64,000 nucleotides of DNA from Litoditis marina (taxonomy: Eukaryota; Nematoda; Chromadorea; Rhabditida; Rhabditidae): positions 6,733,690-6,797,689 of the forward strand of contig OZ038440.1 of assembly GCA_964036275.1 (NCBI GenBank), read 5' to 3'. This document shows positions 23,323-34,298 of this stretch, one piece after another (within the stretch, counting starts at the first letter, position 1; every line of letters begins with the position of its first letter). Made by a program: the position numbers and the translations under genes. The notes beneath the pieces were generated by a model. The model ran no database searches. It was not told the DNA's origin and saw only the letters and a program-made list of their open reading frames with translations.

Positions 23323-24236
23323 AACGATCTAATAGAAGAAAGATTCACACTGGCAGGTAATTGCTTTTTTTGGTCTTGAACGAATAGTTCTTCATGAAAG
23401 CTCTCATTGTCAGCATTCTATTTTGTTTTGTTCATGGTTCTCACCAAGGTCTTTGCCAGCCTTTTTTCTGTTCTGTCACCGCGTGTAGTCAACTACTGTG
23501 TATTTCATTCCTATTGTAGGTCGACTGACTTATTTTGTGTTTTTCAGCTGCGCACCTGGACAATAATTTCTGTGTAAGAAAGTGTTGTGCAAACAAGAAG
23601 TGAAAAGCCAGCAAGAACTGTGGGATTCATCATCTACAAGCCTGTGCCCATGTTTATCGTGGGAATTTCGTCAGGTAAATTTTCTACAGTGATTGACAGA
23701 ACCAATGTTGTAGTTTGATCTCGATACACGCCATAACTTACGAGTTCCGACCGAAAAACAAAGAGATCAAACTACAAACACAGTGGGATGGTGCTACAAA
23801 CAACGTACTCTGCGTGGGCTTGCTTTGAGAAGAGCAACACAAATATAACAACGTTGTATTTCAAAACTTTAGAGATATTTATAGTTTTTTGCAGATTTCT
23901 ATGCTAGATCCCAGAAGAGCTTGACTTCTGTTCTTCTGATTCTGATACTGTTCAGAATCTGACCAAAATTTATTTTGTTTTTGATCTAGATGTGGGTAAT
24001 GAATGTTCCTACTTTAAATCACGAGCGAAGTTTACGTACTTGCTGTTTTGCCATCAAACCAGCTTGAGCCTGACCGTATTTTCGCGCGTGTGTTCCGTAC
24101 ACAGCCGACACTCAGATGTACAGTAACCCTCAGATGTTCCATATCGTCTTAGCTATTTTGTGTTGGCTGGTAATTGTTCATTAGTTCATGCATCAGTTAT
24201 TCAGGCTCGTCTCAAGCACTCCACCAATTCTACACG
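23323..24236. other. Spacer between the two 217-bp copies
   Basis: No supported gene. It holds a TGTAGTTTGATC hairpin MITE (23709-23830). A cysteine-rich short frame near 23550-23640 follows a TTTTTCAG acceptor but is interrupted, so I do not call it. Confidence 0.5.
23709..23830. mobile_element. MITE family D copy (TGTAGTTTGATC ends)
   Basis: Inverted TAGTTTGATC and GATCAAACTA flank a short spacer, followed by ACAAACACAGTGGGAT. Relatives are at 30719-30830, 34229-34298 and 43432-43545, with fragments at 36775-36815, 42063-42090 and 49945-49990. Confidence 0.7.
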
Positions 24237-24453
24237 CATCGGGAATACTGACGAGATCGTTCTCATGAGAGTTTGCCCCGGCGAGTGGCCATGAGACTGC
24301 CTGACCTCGGTCCATGATTGGTCCCTCAATGGGATATGGGAAAGGGACTTGGGGAAGCGCTCTACCCGTTACCATACCAACTTGGTCGGTTAATGGCTAA
24401 CCGTGGCTCAGCACCCTACTCATTTCTCGGTCCCATATCAGCAAGCTGGATTG
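24237..24453. repeat. 217-bp dispersed element, copy 2
   Basis: Direct repeat of 23106-23322, 1131 bp away, with five differences, four of them C/T or A/G transitions. Confidence 0.85.
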
Positions 24454-25136
24454 AACCAAGCTCATCTAAATACAGCAAATGAATGTAGAAAGGTACGTCT
24501 CTTCTCTACAATTTACAGAATTTTTTGCATTCTTTAACAGATTGGAGTATAACTTGTCTCCGCGGAACATTTTTCAATAGCTATTCACTGTTTGTATTGA
24601 TATTTTTGCCAAATTCACTTTGAAAATGTAGTAACTAACGAAATTATGTATTTTTTTAGCATAGCATCGTGCGTCGGGATTCGAAAAAATCCGTATGGAA
24701 AGGATTATGTCGAATGAGCCACCGAAATGTAGATGTCTCAATCATCATCATCTTCTTACTTCCAGCACGTCAGCAGGTGAGCATTTTTGGGAACTTTGAC
24801 TCCCCCCCCCCGACCTTTCTGAGTTTGGATTGGTTTAGGGGAATTGTAGTTTGACCCCCGTTCATTTTCTACTTTCACAATAGAAGTTTCGACCCCCGTC
24901 GACCAAGGGTGGGGGGGGGGTAGATAGTAAACGTCGAAGTTGAATTTTCACCCCCCCCCCCCTCCTAGATTTTCAGGTTTTAGCTTGGGTGGATTTTATT
25001 TTGAATTTAAGGCAGCGCTATAGTTTGCCATTGTAGAGAGAGCGAGCCCAGCGCATACAATCTATGGTTTTTAGCTTGTTGGGTTTTGAAACTTTCACAA
25101 AATGTCTACAATCTCATCGAAAAAACTATGTATAGT
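24454..25136. other. Unassigned stretch with poly-C/poly-G runs
   Basis: No gene is called. Homopolymer runs of C (about 24803 and 24951) and G (about 24909) occur within 160 bp. A frame at about 24664-24776 is bounded by TTTTTTAG and a GTGAGC donor and could be a stray exon, but it has no partner exons I can support. Confidence 0.45.
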
Positions 25137-25372
25137 CTTTTCCATTTCTACTGAGACCTCTACAGTAGGATTCCGAAATTTCCAAGCCGTTTTGCTCACT
25201 TACTCTTGATCGGAAAAGTTGAGGATTTCCGTACCTCATTCTCCTTCTCAGGTAGAGTAAATATACGAGAACATTTTCCATGAACTTCATTTTCAGCTTC
25301 ACAACAGCCTTCGGAAAGTTTGTAAGGTTACTGTAGGAGTCTCAGTAGGAATGGTGTGAACTATATCTGTTT
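25137..25372. mobile_element. MITE family E copy
   Basis: About 235 bp ending in inverted TACTGAGACxCCTACAGTA words. A second copy at 42528-42770 is roughly 80-85% similar by eye across its length. Confidence 0.7.
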
Positions 25373-25617
25373 GGTGGACGAAAAAAGATGAATTTGAGAA
25401 TTTATGGGAAAATGTGCAATTACTTTGGTGTCGAGTGAATTGAGCCCGTTTATTTGGAGTGTTCGTATGAAACAGAACTAACGTAGCGTATCAATTGTTT
25501 GGGCCATGGAAAAGCCGGATTAATTGATGTATGACTACCTGCGAAGGCTGGACATTCCATGATTCTTCACTGAAATTGCCAGTAAACTCCGGTGTTATCA
25601 GTATTTTATGAATGTTT

Positions 25618-25815
25618 TCTTTAGCCCCGTTTTCTGTTTACTGATGTCGCCCTGGTTGGTATCTCAGATGAATCGAACAGGTACGGTTCTTTTTTATATT
25701 TTGTTTTGTAAAATACAAAAGGAACGGTCCGGTTCATATATGTATTGACTGTGTTAATGAATATTGAATATCTGTGTTCTCGTTTGTCCGGCCGTGCTTT
25801 TGTATACCATATTTC
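25618..25815. repeat. Dispersed repeat F, copy 1
   Basis: It shares TTGGTATCTCAGATGAATCG and AACAGGTACGGTT with 28972-29162, and both contain an inverted pair AAAGGxACGGTCCGG / CCGGCCGTGCxTTT. Confidence 0.7.
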
Positions 25816-25949
25816 CACGTCTCGTCAGGATTCCTTGCTATCTGAATAATGTAGAATAAAACCGTATAGTCACGTAAACGTGAACCTCAAAAATGATGTA
25901 CTTAAATATCACACATTCGCAATTTCCGATGTGTAGAACACATTTAATT

Positions 25950-26065
25950 CTAGAAGTAAATTGAATAGTCACGTAAAGTAAGCATTCTGCACTTTTTCAC
26001 TGCACGTTCTGGGTTCTGCTGTGTTTTACATGTTTCACGTGACAGTGCAATTGACTAACAGTTTA
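25950..26065. mobile_element. MITE family A copy (inverted)
   Basis: Same family as 5603-5739 in the opposite orientation. It starts CTAGAAGTAAATTGAATAGT and ends TTGACTAACAGTT. Confidence 0.75.
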
Positions 26066-26450
26066 CGTGACGTGAAGTTGGCTGGCAGTGTGACCCACCT
26101 GACAAGGTTTCGCCATCAGACCCCATTTGGTTGCACTATTCATGGAACCTTTTACTGGTTAAAGGGACCGTTCCTCTTTAATTTGGAGGTTCGAGCTAAT
26201 TAGTCGATATCGCTCACATTAAAAAACCGAAATCATTCATATAGGTGTCGACTGCCTGTCTTGCTCCGTGTTCTCAAAAATGTGGCGCGACCACGCGCAC
26301 GTACATACACCGCCGAGTTCACCTACGTACAAAATTTTCAAAATGTCCATAAAATTACGAAACCATAGTCAAAACATGGCCAAAATTACCAATTTGAAAT
26401 CTGTGAAAAAAGATTTCTGAATATCATGAAAACTACAAAACAGTGATAGA

Positions 26451-27022
26451 TTAAAGGCAGATATCCACGCCAGCATGCAAATTGAAAATACAGTGAATCG
26501 CCAATAAATGACTCATTTTTATTGGTTTTGAATATATATAGTAGGAAAAAAAACAATATCTCAAGTTTTACAGTAAATTTGTTGGCGAATGTTCGAATTT
26601 CTCGATCTGCAGGTCCGCGGTAGTACCGCGCAGTCGTGCGGTACACCCGCGGACGTGTAACCTGTTGGGCCGCGGCTGTGTTTTCCACCGTTTTAAATAA
26701 ATGTTGCAATTATTTTTTTGTTCGTAACTCTTCTTCTATTTTTATTTAAAATTCCAAACAGTGTAATAAACATCAAATAAACCCAAATACACTGATTAAG
26801 ACAGCCCGCAAGTCCGCAACCTAAAATCGCATTACGGTAGGTGCGCATATACGCAGAGGTACCGCCCAATTTCCGATGAAACCCGATGAAGTTAAAAAAA
26901 AATGCCATGATTTAGTTTTAATGGTCCTTTTTTCACACTTGTTTTCTGGTAGTAACTACCCAAGTAGAATTGGAAAGTGACCTTATCTCAATTTCGATGC
27001 TGGCGTGGATATCTGCCTTTAA
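26451..27022. mobile_element. TTAA-flanked inverted-repeat element (about 570 bp)
   Basis: The left end TTAAAGGCAGATATCCACGC and the right end (its reverse complement, finishing in TTTAA at 27022) form terminal inverted repeats of about 25 bp within TTAA. TTAA target sites are typical of piggyBac-type elements. No transposase is encoded, so it is non-autonomous. Confidence 0.75.
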
Positions 27023-28162
27023 GGCAGGGTTCAGACCTTTTGCGCGATACAAGATACACGATACATGCGCGCTCCAATCATGTGTATCGATTGCATTTTT
27101 GTAGCGGCGACAGATACATGCGTCACGCGATGTATCTTTCGTGTTCATACTTTTTCTACGGTATCTCGGCGTCAGATACATCATTTTGAATCGACGATAC
27201 ACTATTTTTGAAGATTGCGGCCGGCATTCTACACTTCACTCATATTGTGGATACATCTAGGTTTTCGGATTATAACCCACCCAAAAATGATTTTTGTGAA
27301 AATTTTCCAATTGATAGAATGTTCCCCCTCACAAAACAGATTGGGATCCACGAAAAAAATTCTTTTTCGAAGCGTCAAAATGAGAAAATATGCATATTTG
27401 AGTGAAATTTGTGAACTGTGATTATCGATCATGAAGATTGCGAATGTGGATTTTTTTAGCACGCACGCGACGCGTGCGCGCGCCGCGACAAAAATTTAAA
27501 ACCCCGTAGAATTGAATAAAACTTGGGAACTAGAGGTAATCGATAATTCTGAACTCAGATGTAAGCTTGATGCAGACTTGGGTCAAGCACGCGACGCGAC
27601 AAAAATTCAACTTTAGTGTATGATGACGAAATTTTGTGATTAGGGGTAATTGACCAAGCAGATTCAGTTTAAATTGAGCAAATATACATATACCTATATT
27701 CAGATTGAACGACTACCCCACTTCTCCCAAATTCATATAAATCAACTTTTTGATATTTCTGCAGCGTCGCGTGCGCGCGCTTCGCGTGGGTGAAATCGAA
27801 ACTGGCATGGGGATCGTATCGATCATCAGCGCGTCGCATGTTTGTTTCTCCCGATGTACAAGTTTATCAAAATCCATTAATTTGCACATTTTGTCGCGTC
27901 GCGTGCGCGCGTCGCGTGCAATAAGATTGATGCTTCTCCGGAGGATACCTGTATTCATCTATGAAGTCAAGAAATTGAAATTTTTGAAAGTGTTTTCGAA
28001 TTATAAATTATCGAAATCGGAAAACATGTATCCTGGTGCGTTCATACTTTTCTGATACGTTGGCGCCGAGATACGGATACAAAATGTGACGATACACATA
28101 ATTCCAAATTGAATCGTGTATCTGTATTTTGTATCGCGCAAAAAGTCTGAACCCTGCCTAAG
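27020..28162. mobile_element. Second inverted-repeat element abutting the first (about 1.14 kb)
   Basis: The left end TTAAGGCAGGGTTCAGACC and the right end, its near-perfect inverse at about 28142-28162, are followed inwards by inverted GCGCGATACAAxATACA words. The interior carries GCGCGC/CGCGTCGCG clusters (27460-27500, 27765-27790, 27895-27920). It shares its left border with the preceding element, so one inserted at the end of the other. Confidence 0.75.
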
Positions 28163-28525
28163 GATTGCTGCATTACAGTAACCCAAATCCTGTTGGCTTC
28201 TTATTTGCTCCGTAATAATGTGGTTTTTTGAACTTTTTGTACGTACGGTATGAACTTTTATCTCAAAACAGAATAAATGACTTTTTTCTTTTCTCAAAAA
28301 TTACCTACATTGCACATTGTACGGTCCCTTTAACCTAAACTCCGTTGGGTGTAAAATATGGAAACGGTTTAGTCTTTTTCACACCTTCCTATTTACTTAC
28401 AGTATAACCTCCATTTTCTCATAATTGTTCTCTATTTGATGACACTCATTGACTTACACACTCCCCTGATAGTTTTGATTGCTAGTACTAATGAGTTTGA
28501 TGACCAACCCTCATAACTTTTATTA

Positions 28526-28643
28526 CAAGCAGGACAATTATGTGGACCAATCCCGTCGCACCGGTCCTTCAAACTGCATTCAAAAATGTATTGCAGTTAA
28601 AAGGATTAAAGCGTTGGGGTTGCACCAAATAAGCCTCCTTCTA
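28526..28643. mobile_element. MITE family B copy, decayed
   Basis: It shares ATTATGTGGACCAATC, CGGTCCTT(C)AAACTGCA and AATGTATTGCAGTT with the intact copy at 59072-59196. Confidence 0.7.
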
Positions 28644-28971
28644 CAAACTCTGGTTGTTTTTATTCATACTGTAAGTGTTGATGAGCGTGTGAGACAGACT
28701 AGGCATATTTCGGTTGGTGAAAAACCCGATGAATTGGAGTTTTTTTCATGAATTAGAGGTCAATTGTGCAACTATTCTTGGTTTGCCGGCGAAGTAACCG
28801 CATTCATATGAGAATCTCTGAGGGCGGGTAGAAACAACCACACCGGTCAGCCTGTAATTAGTTTAGTTCACAAAAAACCTTGGTTAGTTGAGGTCATGAA
28901 GACCTGTATATTTCACAAGTCGTCACTGGATTCTCTTGAAAACCCTAGTGTTTAGTTTTTCATTGATGTTT

Positions 28972-29162
28972 TCTTCAGCTCCGTTGACGTTTTTCTGATG
29001 TCGCTCTGGTTGGTATCTCAGATGAATCGAACAGGTACGGTTGGTTATTTCTCATGATTTATTACTGAAACTGCAAAAGGCACGGTCCGGTGTGTACATG
29101 TATTGATTGTGTGAATGAATATTTGATGAATGTGTTCTGGTTTTGTCCGGCCGTGCCTTTGT
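28972..29162. repeat. Dispersed repeat F, copy 2
   Basis: Partner of 25618-25815. It abuts a MITE family A copy at 29162. Confidence 0.7.
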
Positions 29163-29270
29163 ATACTGTTATCAATTGCACAGTCATATATGAAACATGC
29201 AGAACACAGCAGAACTCAATAACGTGCAATGGGAAAGTGCACGAATTGCACCTCATTACAATGCTCACGG
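29162..29270. mobile_element. MITE family A copy, partial
   Basis: It carries the TATACTGTTATCAATTGCAC start and the AACGTGCAAT core; the far end is lost. Confidence 0.6.
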
Positions 29271-31059
29271 TGTTCATCCTTTCTCGATGGGATACTTTGA
29301 TGAGATCATTGTTTCGGTTGTATTAAATGACTAAAGTAACATACGGCTGAATTAATTGCCGTAAAAGATAACTTTTTCGTGAATTTTTAATATAATTCCC
29401 TTCCCTCCATTGACCATCCTAGGTTTCGGTCAACCGAACGTTGCTTACTGTTACTAAAGTCGCAACAGCTTAAAAAGGCGTTGTACAATACTTTCTGGTG
29501 GAAAAACTGTTTTATTTAAAGAATCCGTCCCGCTTTAATTTTGACTTTTTTTCGTGAAACTCAAAAATTATAGCGAAACGGTTTCTTTAACCGGAACCCG
29601 GGTTGTATAATTTTCTGTGGTGAAGTAGACAGTTCAACTTCATCAAAAATTTCTATAATGGACCCTCAATGTTCAGCGTCAGTAGTGGAATGGGTAGTAA
29701 ATACAAGGTTGATTGGCCTTTTGGTTTGGAAACTTTGAAAACAAGAAAGTTTCTAGTTCATACGGTTAAAGTCCGGTAGGTAGCGCATGAGAGGGAGTAT
29801 TGCTACAGGTAAAATATGTGAATAAAACTGAAATAATCTTCCATTGACCGTTTTCTAATTTCAGTCGCTCAAGAACCAGGCAGTAGTCGGGAAAGTACTG
29901 GGTTGACTCCATGATTCAAGAAATCAAGTACTGCAGCAAATCGATGATTCAGATTGATGACATCTGAAGGTAGGATTCGCATGTTCCTTAAAAGCGAGCA
30001 TGACGAATTTTTCTGTGTTTCTTATTTTTGCTGTGTTAATTTGGACGAAAGAAAGTATTTATTTGACAGACAACAGAGTCTAGTGGCCATATTCACTTGT
30101 CTATTAAAGGGGTCGGCATGCCCTAAGCGATCCTTACCATGGCTCAATATTCTGTTTTTTATCACGGAATCAAACATTGGTCAGTTTCTGCTCGGAAAAG
30201 TAGCGCTGATCGAACAAGCGAGATCAGACTACAAATTCTAGAACATGTTGCGTATCTTGCTCTGGCGACACTCGTATCTCGGCGCGATGTAAGACCAGAA
30301 ATAGAGCATGTTTTGACGAGACGCAGGCTAGGAAGAATAAGTAAAAACCGGAGGGAATCACCAAATATGTTGACGGAATGATCTGATACTGTACTCGGAG
30401 AATTCTACCAAACCTGAACAATACAAATGTTGCACAGCGGTCCACGCATGGCCCGCGTAGCATTTCATAATTTGCTGACAAGGTTTTAATGTGTACTACG
30501 ATACAATGCGCCTGTTGTGAACCATTGTGCAGAATCAGTATTGTTCCTACAAATTCGTATGATTTCCTTTTTGCTGATTGTGAAACCAAGTACAACTCAC
30601 ACATTTGCAGGTTACCCTATATTTACTAATATTGAATCTTTGTACACGCAACACCGCTCCCTACCGCTAGTGGGAGATATAGTGGGGTAATTGAAGATAT
30701 AGTTGACGACCATACATGTGTTGTAGTTTGAATTCGATACACATAAAAATTTACGAACTCCGACTGTGAAAAACGGGATCAAACGACACGCACAACCTGG
30801 TAGAACAAGGTACCGTATAGAGTTGCTGGGTAAAGAACGAGCCTTTATTTAGGTCTTGACTCTGAGTTTCCGAATTGCGAAAAAATCCGTGGTTTCCCCC
30901 AGTGATTTTTCTCGTGGTCTTGTGTAAACTCAGATGAAGGTAGCCAAGTACAGTCAATATCCTTCACTGAGATGATGCGAATGCCCTTGTTTCCTTGAAA
31001 AACTGGTTTCGAGTGACCCATCGAGTATCTCTCAAATACAGTTTCGGCCATCACCGGAA
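29271..31059. other. Repeat-bearing intergenic stretch
   Basis: No protein gene is supported. About 30410-30620 is a decayed member of the fold-back family at 8356-8699, and 30719-30830 is a MITE family D copy. A frame near 30140-30380 overlaps repeat-like sequence and has no splice or domain support. Confidence 0.5.
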
Positions 31060-31245
31060 ATTGAAAAAGTAGAGAGAGATAGGGCGAAATGAAGACTGAA
31101 GATATGAAGAAAGGTAAAATAGATGAAGAATAGAAGAGAAAGTTATAAATTGTGAGAAGAGGATAGAGAGAGGAAAAGAGCAACAGAGAAAAAATAAAGA
31201 GAGGGAGAGAGAGAGAGAGAAGAGTGAGAGAGAGCATTAGAAGAG
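31060..31245. repeat. GA-rich tract
   Basis: A purine-rich (GAGAGA) stretch on +, downstream of the lectin gene. The long hydrophobic minus-strand frame here is a low-complexity artefact. Confidence 0.75.
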
Positions 31246-31753
31246 GCCACCTCTAAGAAAAAAGCTAGAGAAGAGATATCAATTTCAAACAGAGAAAAAT
31301 ACGAATATCAGATAAATTGAATAATAGTTTATTCTCATACAAAATTCATATTCAGACAAGAATACACGTATGACAATGTAAGCCAGACAAAAGGAAATAG
31401 CGTATATTATGGAGAGAGACAGACGTCTCGTTAAAGACTGGCATGCATGAGGATCTAGGGGGGCGAATAGTACACTCTACTTTCTAGGCAGAAAGTAGAT
31501 ACTATTATATACATTTATATCAACAAATGATCTGCTGTTGCGTCGACTAGAGAGTGAGGGAAAAGGAGAGACGCATACAGATCAGAACGGTCAAAAGCTA
31601 CTCGTAAGCGGGTGGGGTCCTGGGCGGGGAACTAAGGCCATCTATAGAATCTGGGGGGAGAAGCGGGAAGGCAATGGGAAGGCAATATGAAGGCAATGGT
31701 AAGGCGGTGGGAAGGCAATGGGAAACCATGAGAAGGCGACGGGGAGATCCTTT

Positions 31754-33504
31754 TTACTTGCGAGCGAACTTGCGTCTCCAGACCTGGAAAGATAGATAGG
31801 TTGATCGAAAGTTATTCACGTATTGTTATAGAGGTAATGAAGAAGTCGGAAATTAGGAGAAAATAGAAGAAGAAGAGAGATTGAGAGAGGGTAGAAAGAA
31901 AGAGATAGAGAGGAAAAGAAAGAAAGAGAAACGAAGAGAGAATGAGAGGAAGAGAGCTGTTAATCTACTCACGTTATTTCTGAGTTCCCAAGTGTATGAG
32001 CCGGGGGCCTTAGTGGTGACAGTCTTGGCGGGAGCGGCCTTCTTACAGACGGCGGTGGTGGACTTCTTGCAGCACGACTGGAACCATTTTCCGTTGCGGT
32101 CCATTTTCACGCAACGGCGAGCTCGGTTCATAGCGGGACGAGATCCTAAAATTGACATTTTATAATGAATGGCAAAACAATGTATCTGCCTCATATCAGA
32201 CTCGAACTAATTCCCAAAAGTTTGGTAGATCCCGATGCTGACCAGTGTACTAGACATCGAGAGTATAGGCTTGTTAACATTACAAATTCAAGTATACTAG
32301 CGAGAGCTACAGTGCGAGCTTGCTGTGCAAAGTTGAGCGTGCTATCCTTGAAATTGCGCCAATTAATCAAATCCAGAACCAGACTGACTTTTTCTGTTTG
32401 GTCGGAAACCTTTTTCTCAGTTCGGCGCGACTGTGCGATCAGCGCTGAACCAAATAAGAGAAACGTGAAATTGTACTGATACACAATCAATCAATAACCA
32501 ACCCTTCTTCCAGTGCTCGAAGTCTCCGAATGCGGACTGATCGGCGTTCACGTAATAGGCATTCTTTCCGAAATAGGCGGTTCCCAGCCAGATTTCTCCG
32601 TGTTGGGCAACTTCTGAAACGCAGAAATATGAGTAACCAATTGAGAAAATACTTCTGATAGCTCGTGGTCGCGAAAATCTGATTTCGAAACTTCCACAAA
32701 AAACACACGATCTACTGATTCGTGCGCCCGCGGATTAATCTTTTGGGGTCACTTCAAAACGGAAACCAGCAAACTACACTATCTAGAGTATATAACTTAG
32801 TTGCGTGGTAAAGTTGTGGGCCAAGGTTAACTATGCGATTAATTTCGTTTCGTGTTTTGTGTGTCTATGCGGCTCAAAACTAGAGTAAAGAAAGTGAAAT
32901 GGGTTATTCGTGGAAAGTTCAATAGGTAGAAGAGGAAACGAGGAAACCAAAGAGTGAAAATCAGAGAACATCTATTGATTTTCTCAAAAGTCAATGGTGA
33001 GCCACTAAAGTTGTTCAGATATACGAGGTCAGAACGAAAATGATTGCTGATTAGCTCATGTCTCACGTGATGGAACATTTCACTAGTAGATGTTGATTCT
33101 TTGAACTCACCATGTACGAACTGATTCTCCTCGGCGCTTCTGGGGGCGACGTGGTGGGCTCCTTGGAACAGACACTTGAACTCGGCCACCGTCCATGGGA
33201 GTCTGTCGTTGATCACCTTGTAACATGAGTGGGTTCCCGGGAAGTACTTCCATCCAGACTCACAGTTGGCAGAAACGACTGAAAATGAGGAACGTCCGAA
33301 TAGATTTAACTTTTGATATGTTATTTTGCATGGAATGTTTTCTCTCTAAAGTTTCTATGGTAGGTTATGCAAATTTGAACCTCAGACGAACAAAAAAGTA
33401 GATCAAAAGACGAACTTTTGATAACCACTAAGCCAAACAAGGTGTGAATATTTACCGGATGCGGTGGCTGCAAGAAGGAGAACTGAATACATATTGAACT
33501 GCAT
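31754..33504 (-). CDS. Secreted single-domain C-type lectin
   Basis: Predicted 176-aa secreted protein. Exons on minus: 33504-33456, 33278-33111, 32613-32503, 32145-31973, 31783-31754; all phases agree and the stop is TAA. Residues 1-20 form a signal peptide (MQFNMYSVLLLAATASVVSA). Residues 22-143 are a C-type lectin-like domain: CESGW, HSCYKV, IWLGTAYFG (the WIGL-type core), FEHWKKG, RRCVKMDRNGKWF and the terminal cysteines. The usual calcium/sugar motifs (EPN, QPD, WND) are absent, so sugar binding in the classical way is unlikely. Residues 144-176 form a Lys/Arg-rich tail ending RRKFARK. In nematodes clec genes are often intestinal or epidermal and respond to microbes; that role here is inference. 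A TATA box lies about 35 bases upstream of the ATG. Confidence 0.9.
31855..31955. repeat. GA-rich tract in lectin intron 4
   Basis: A purine-rich stretch on +, hence CT-rich in the transcript of the lectin gene. Confidence 0.75.
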
Positions 33505-33538
33505 GTTTGAATGATGATTGTCTACAGCCGGCGCGCCG

Positions 33539-33546
33539 CTTTTATA
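33539..33546 (-). promoter_or_regulatory. TATA box of the lectin gene
   Basis: TATAAAAG on the minus strand, about 35 bases upstream of the ATG at 33504, followed by a GC-rich GCGGCGCGCC. The spacing leaves only a few bases of 5' UTR. Confidence 0.65.
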
Positions 33547-34021
33547 GGCTGTCAACAGTCGAGGGGGCGGGGCCAAACCGTTTCCGGTGCTGCCAGCTGA
33601 AGGGTACGGTGTGACGAGAGAGCATGGGAACGAGGAGGGCGGCAGACACCGCGTGGGAGCGAAATGGGATGCGCGAGGTTTTATGAGGGATACCCACGCA
33701 AACCTGTAAGAAGATGACCAACAGTTATGTCTTCAGAGAACATATGTTTGACTGTTGGTTTTATTGTTCTGGTCAGGAAGTCGTGGTAATCAACTGTACT
33801 GTGTGCGTTGTTCTCACTGATAGCACGAATGGACTCAGCTAAGCGGTGGTGGAACACTTTCAGGGAAAAGTGCAGAATCATGATCTAACGTTGAAAATAA
33901 GATGTTACTTGACGATCCAGCTGCTCCCGAAAGGTTTTTTTATCACGAAAAAGTCGGCTTTAGCTGCCCTTCCTGTGTTATTTTATGGGGGTTGAGAAAG
34001 GGAAAATATTCCTCTGGCAGC

Positions 34022-34198
34022 GTAGCAAACCTTCGAAAATCTCATGAGATACCTCATGAGCTATTCGTGTGAGATTCTCATGAGATTCTATTGATTGCTA
34101 TGCTACAACATTGAGAGTTCATCAGTAGCTCATGAGGTATCTCATGAGAAACTCATGTGAACTTCTCATGAGATTGGAGGGATTGCTACGCCGCCTGG
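34022..34198. mobile_element. MITE family C copy (CTCATGAG-rich)
   Basis: Ends GTAGCAAACCTTCGAAAATC and its inverse (GATTGGAGGGATTGCTAC) flank repeated CTCATGAGATACCTCATGAG words. The other copy is at 9889-10081. Confidence 0.7.
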
Positions 34199-34228
34199 CA
34201 AAACGTTCAAGAGATTGATCTTGCTCCA

Positions 34229-34298
34229 CCCAGTGTGCTTGTAGTTTGATCAGGTTTTTTAAATATCACGAATTACGGTGTGAGATCAAACTACAATT
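34229..34298. mobile_element. MITE family D copy
   Basis: A compact hairpin with TTGTAGTTTGATC at the left and GATCAAACTACAA at the right. Confidence 0.75.

Noticed and set aside
24664..24776. Possible exon between TTTTTTAG and GTGAGC
   Set aside because: The only nearby start exon (ATG at 24481) gives a 20-odd residue product ending in a stop; no gene can be built.
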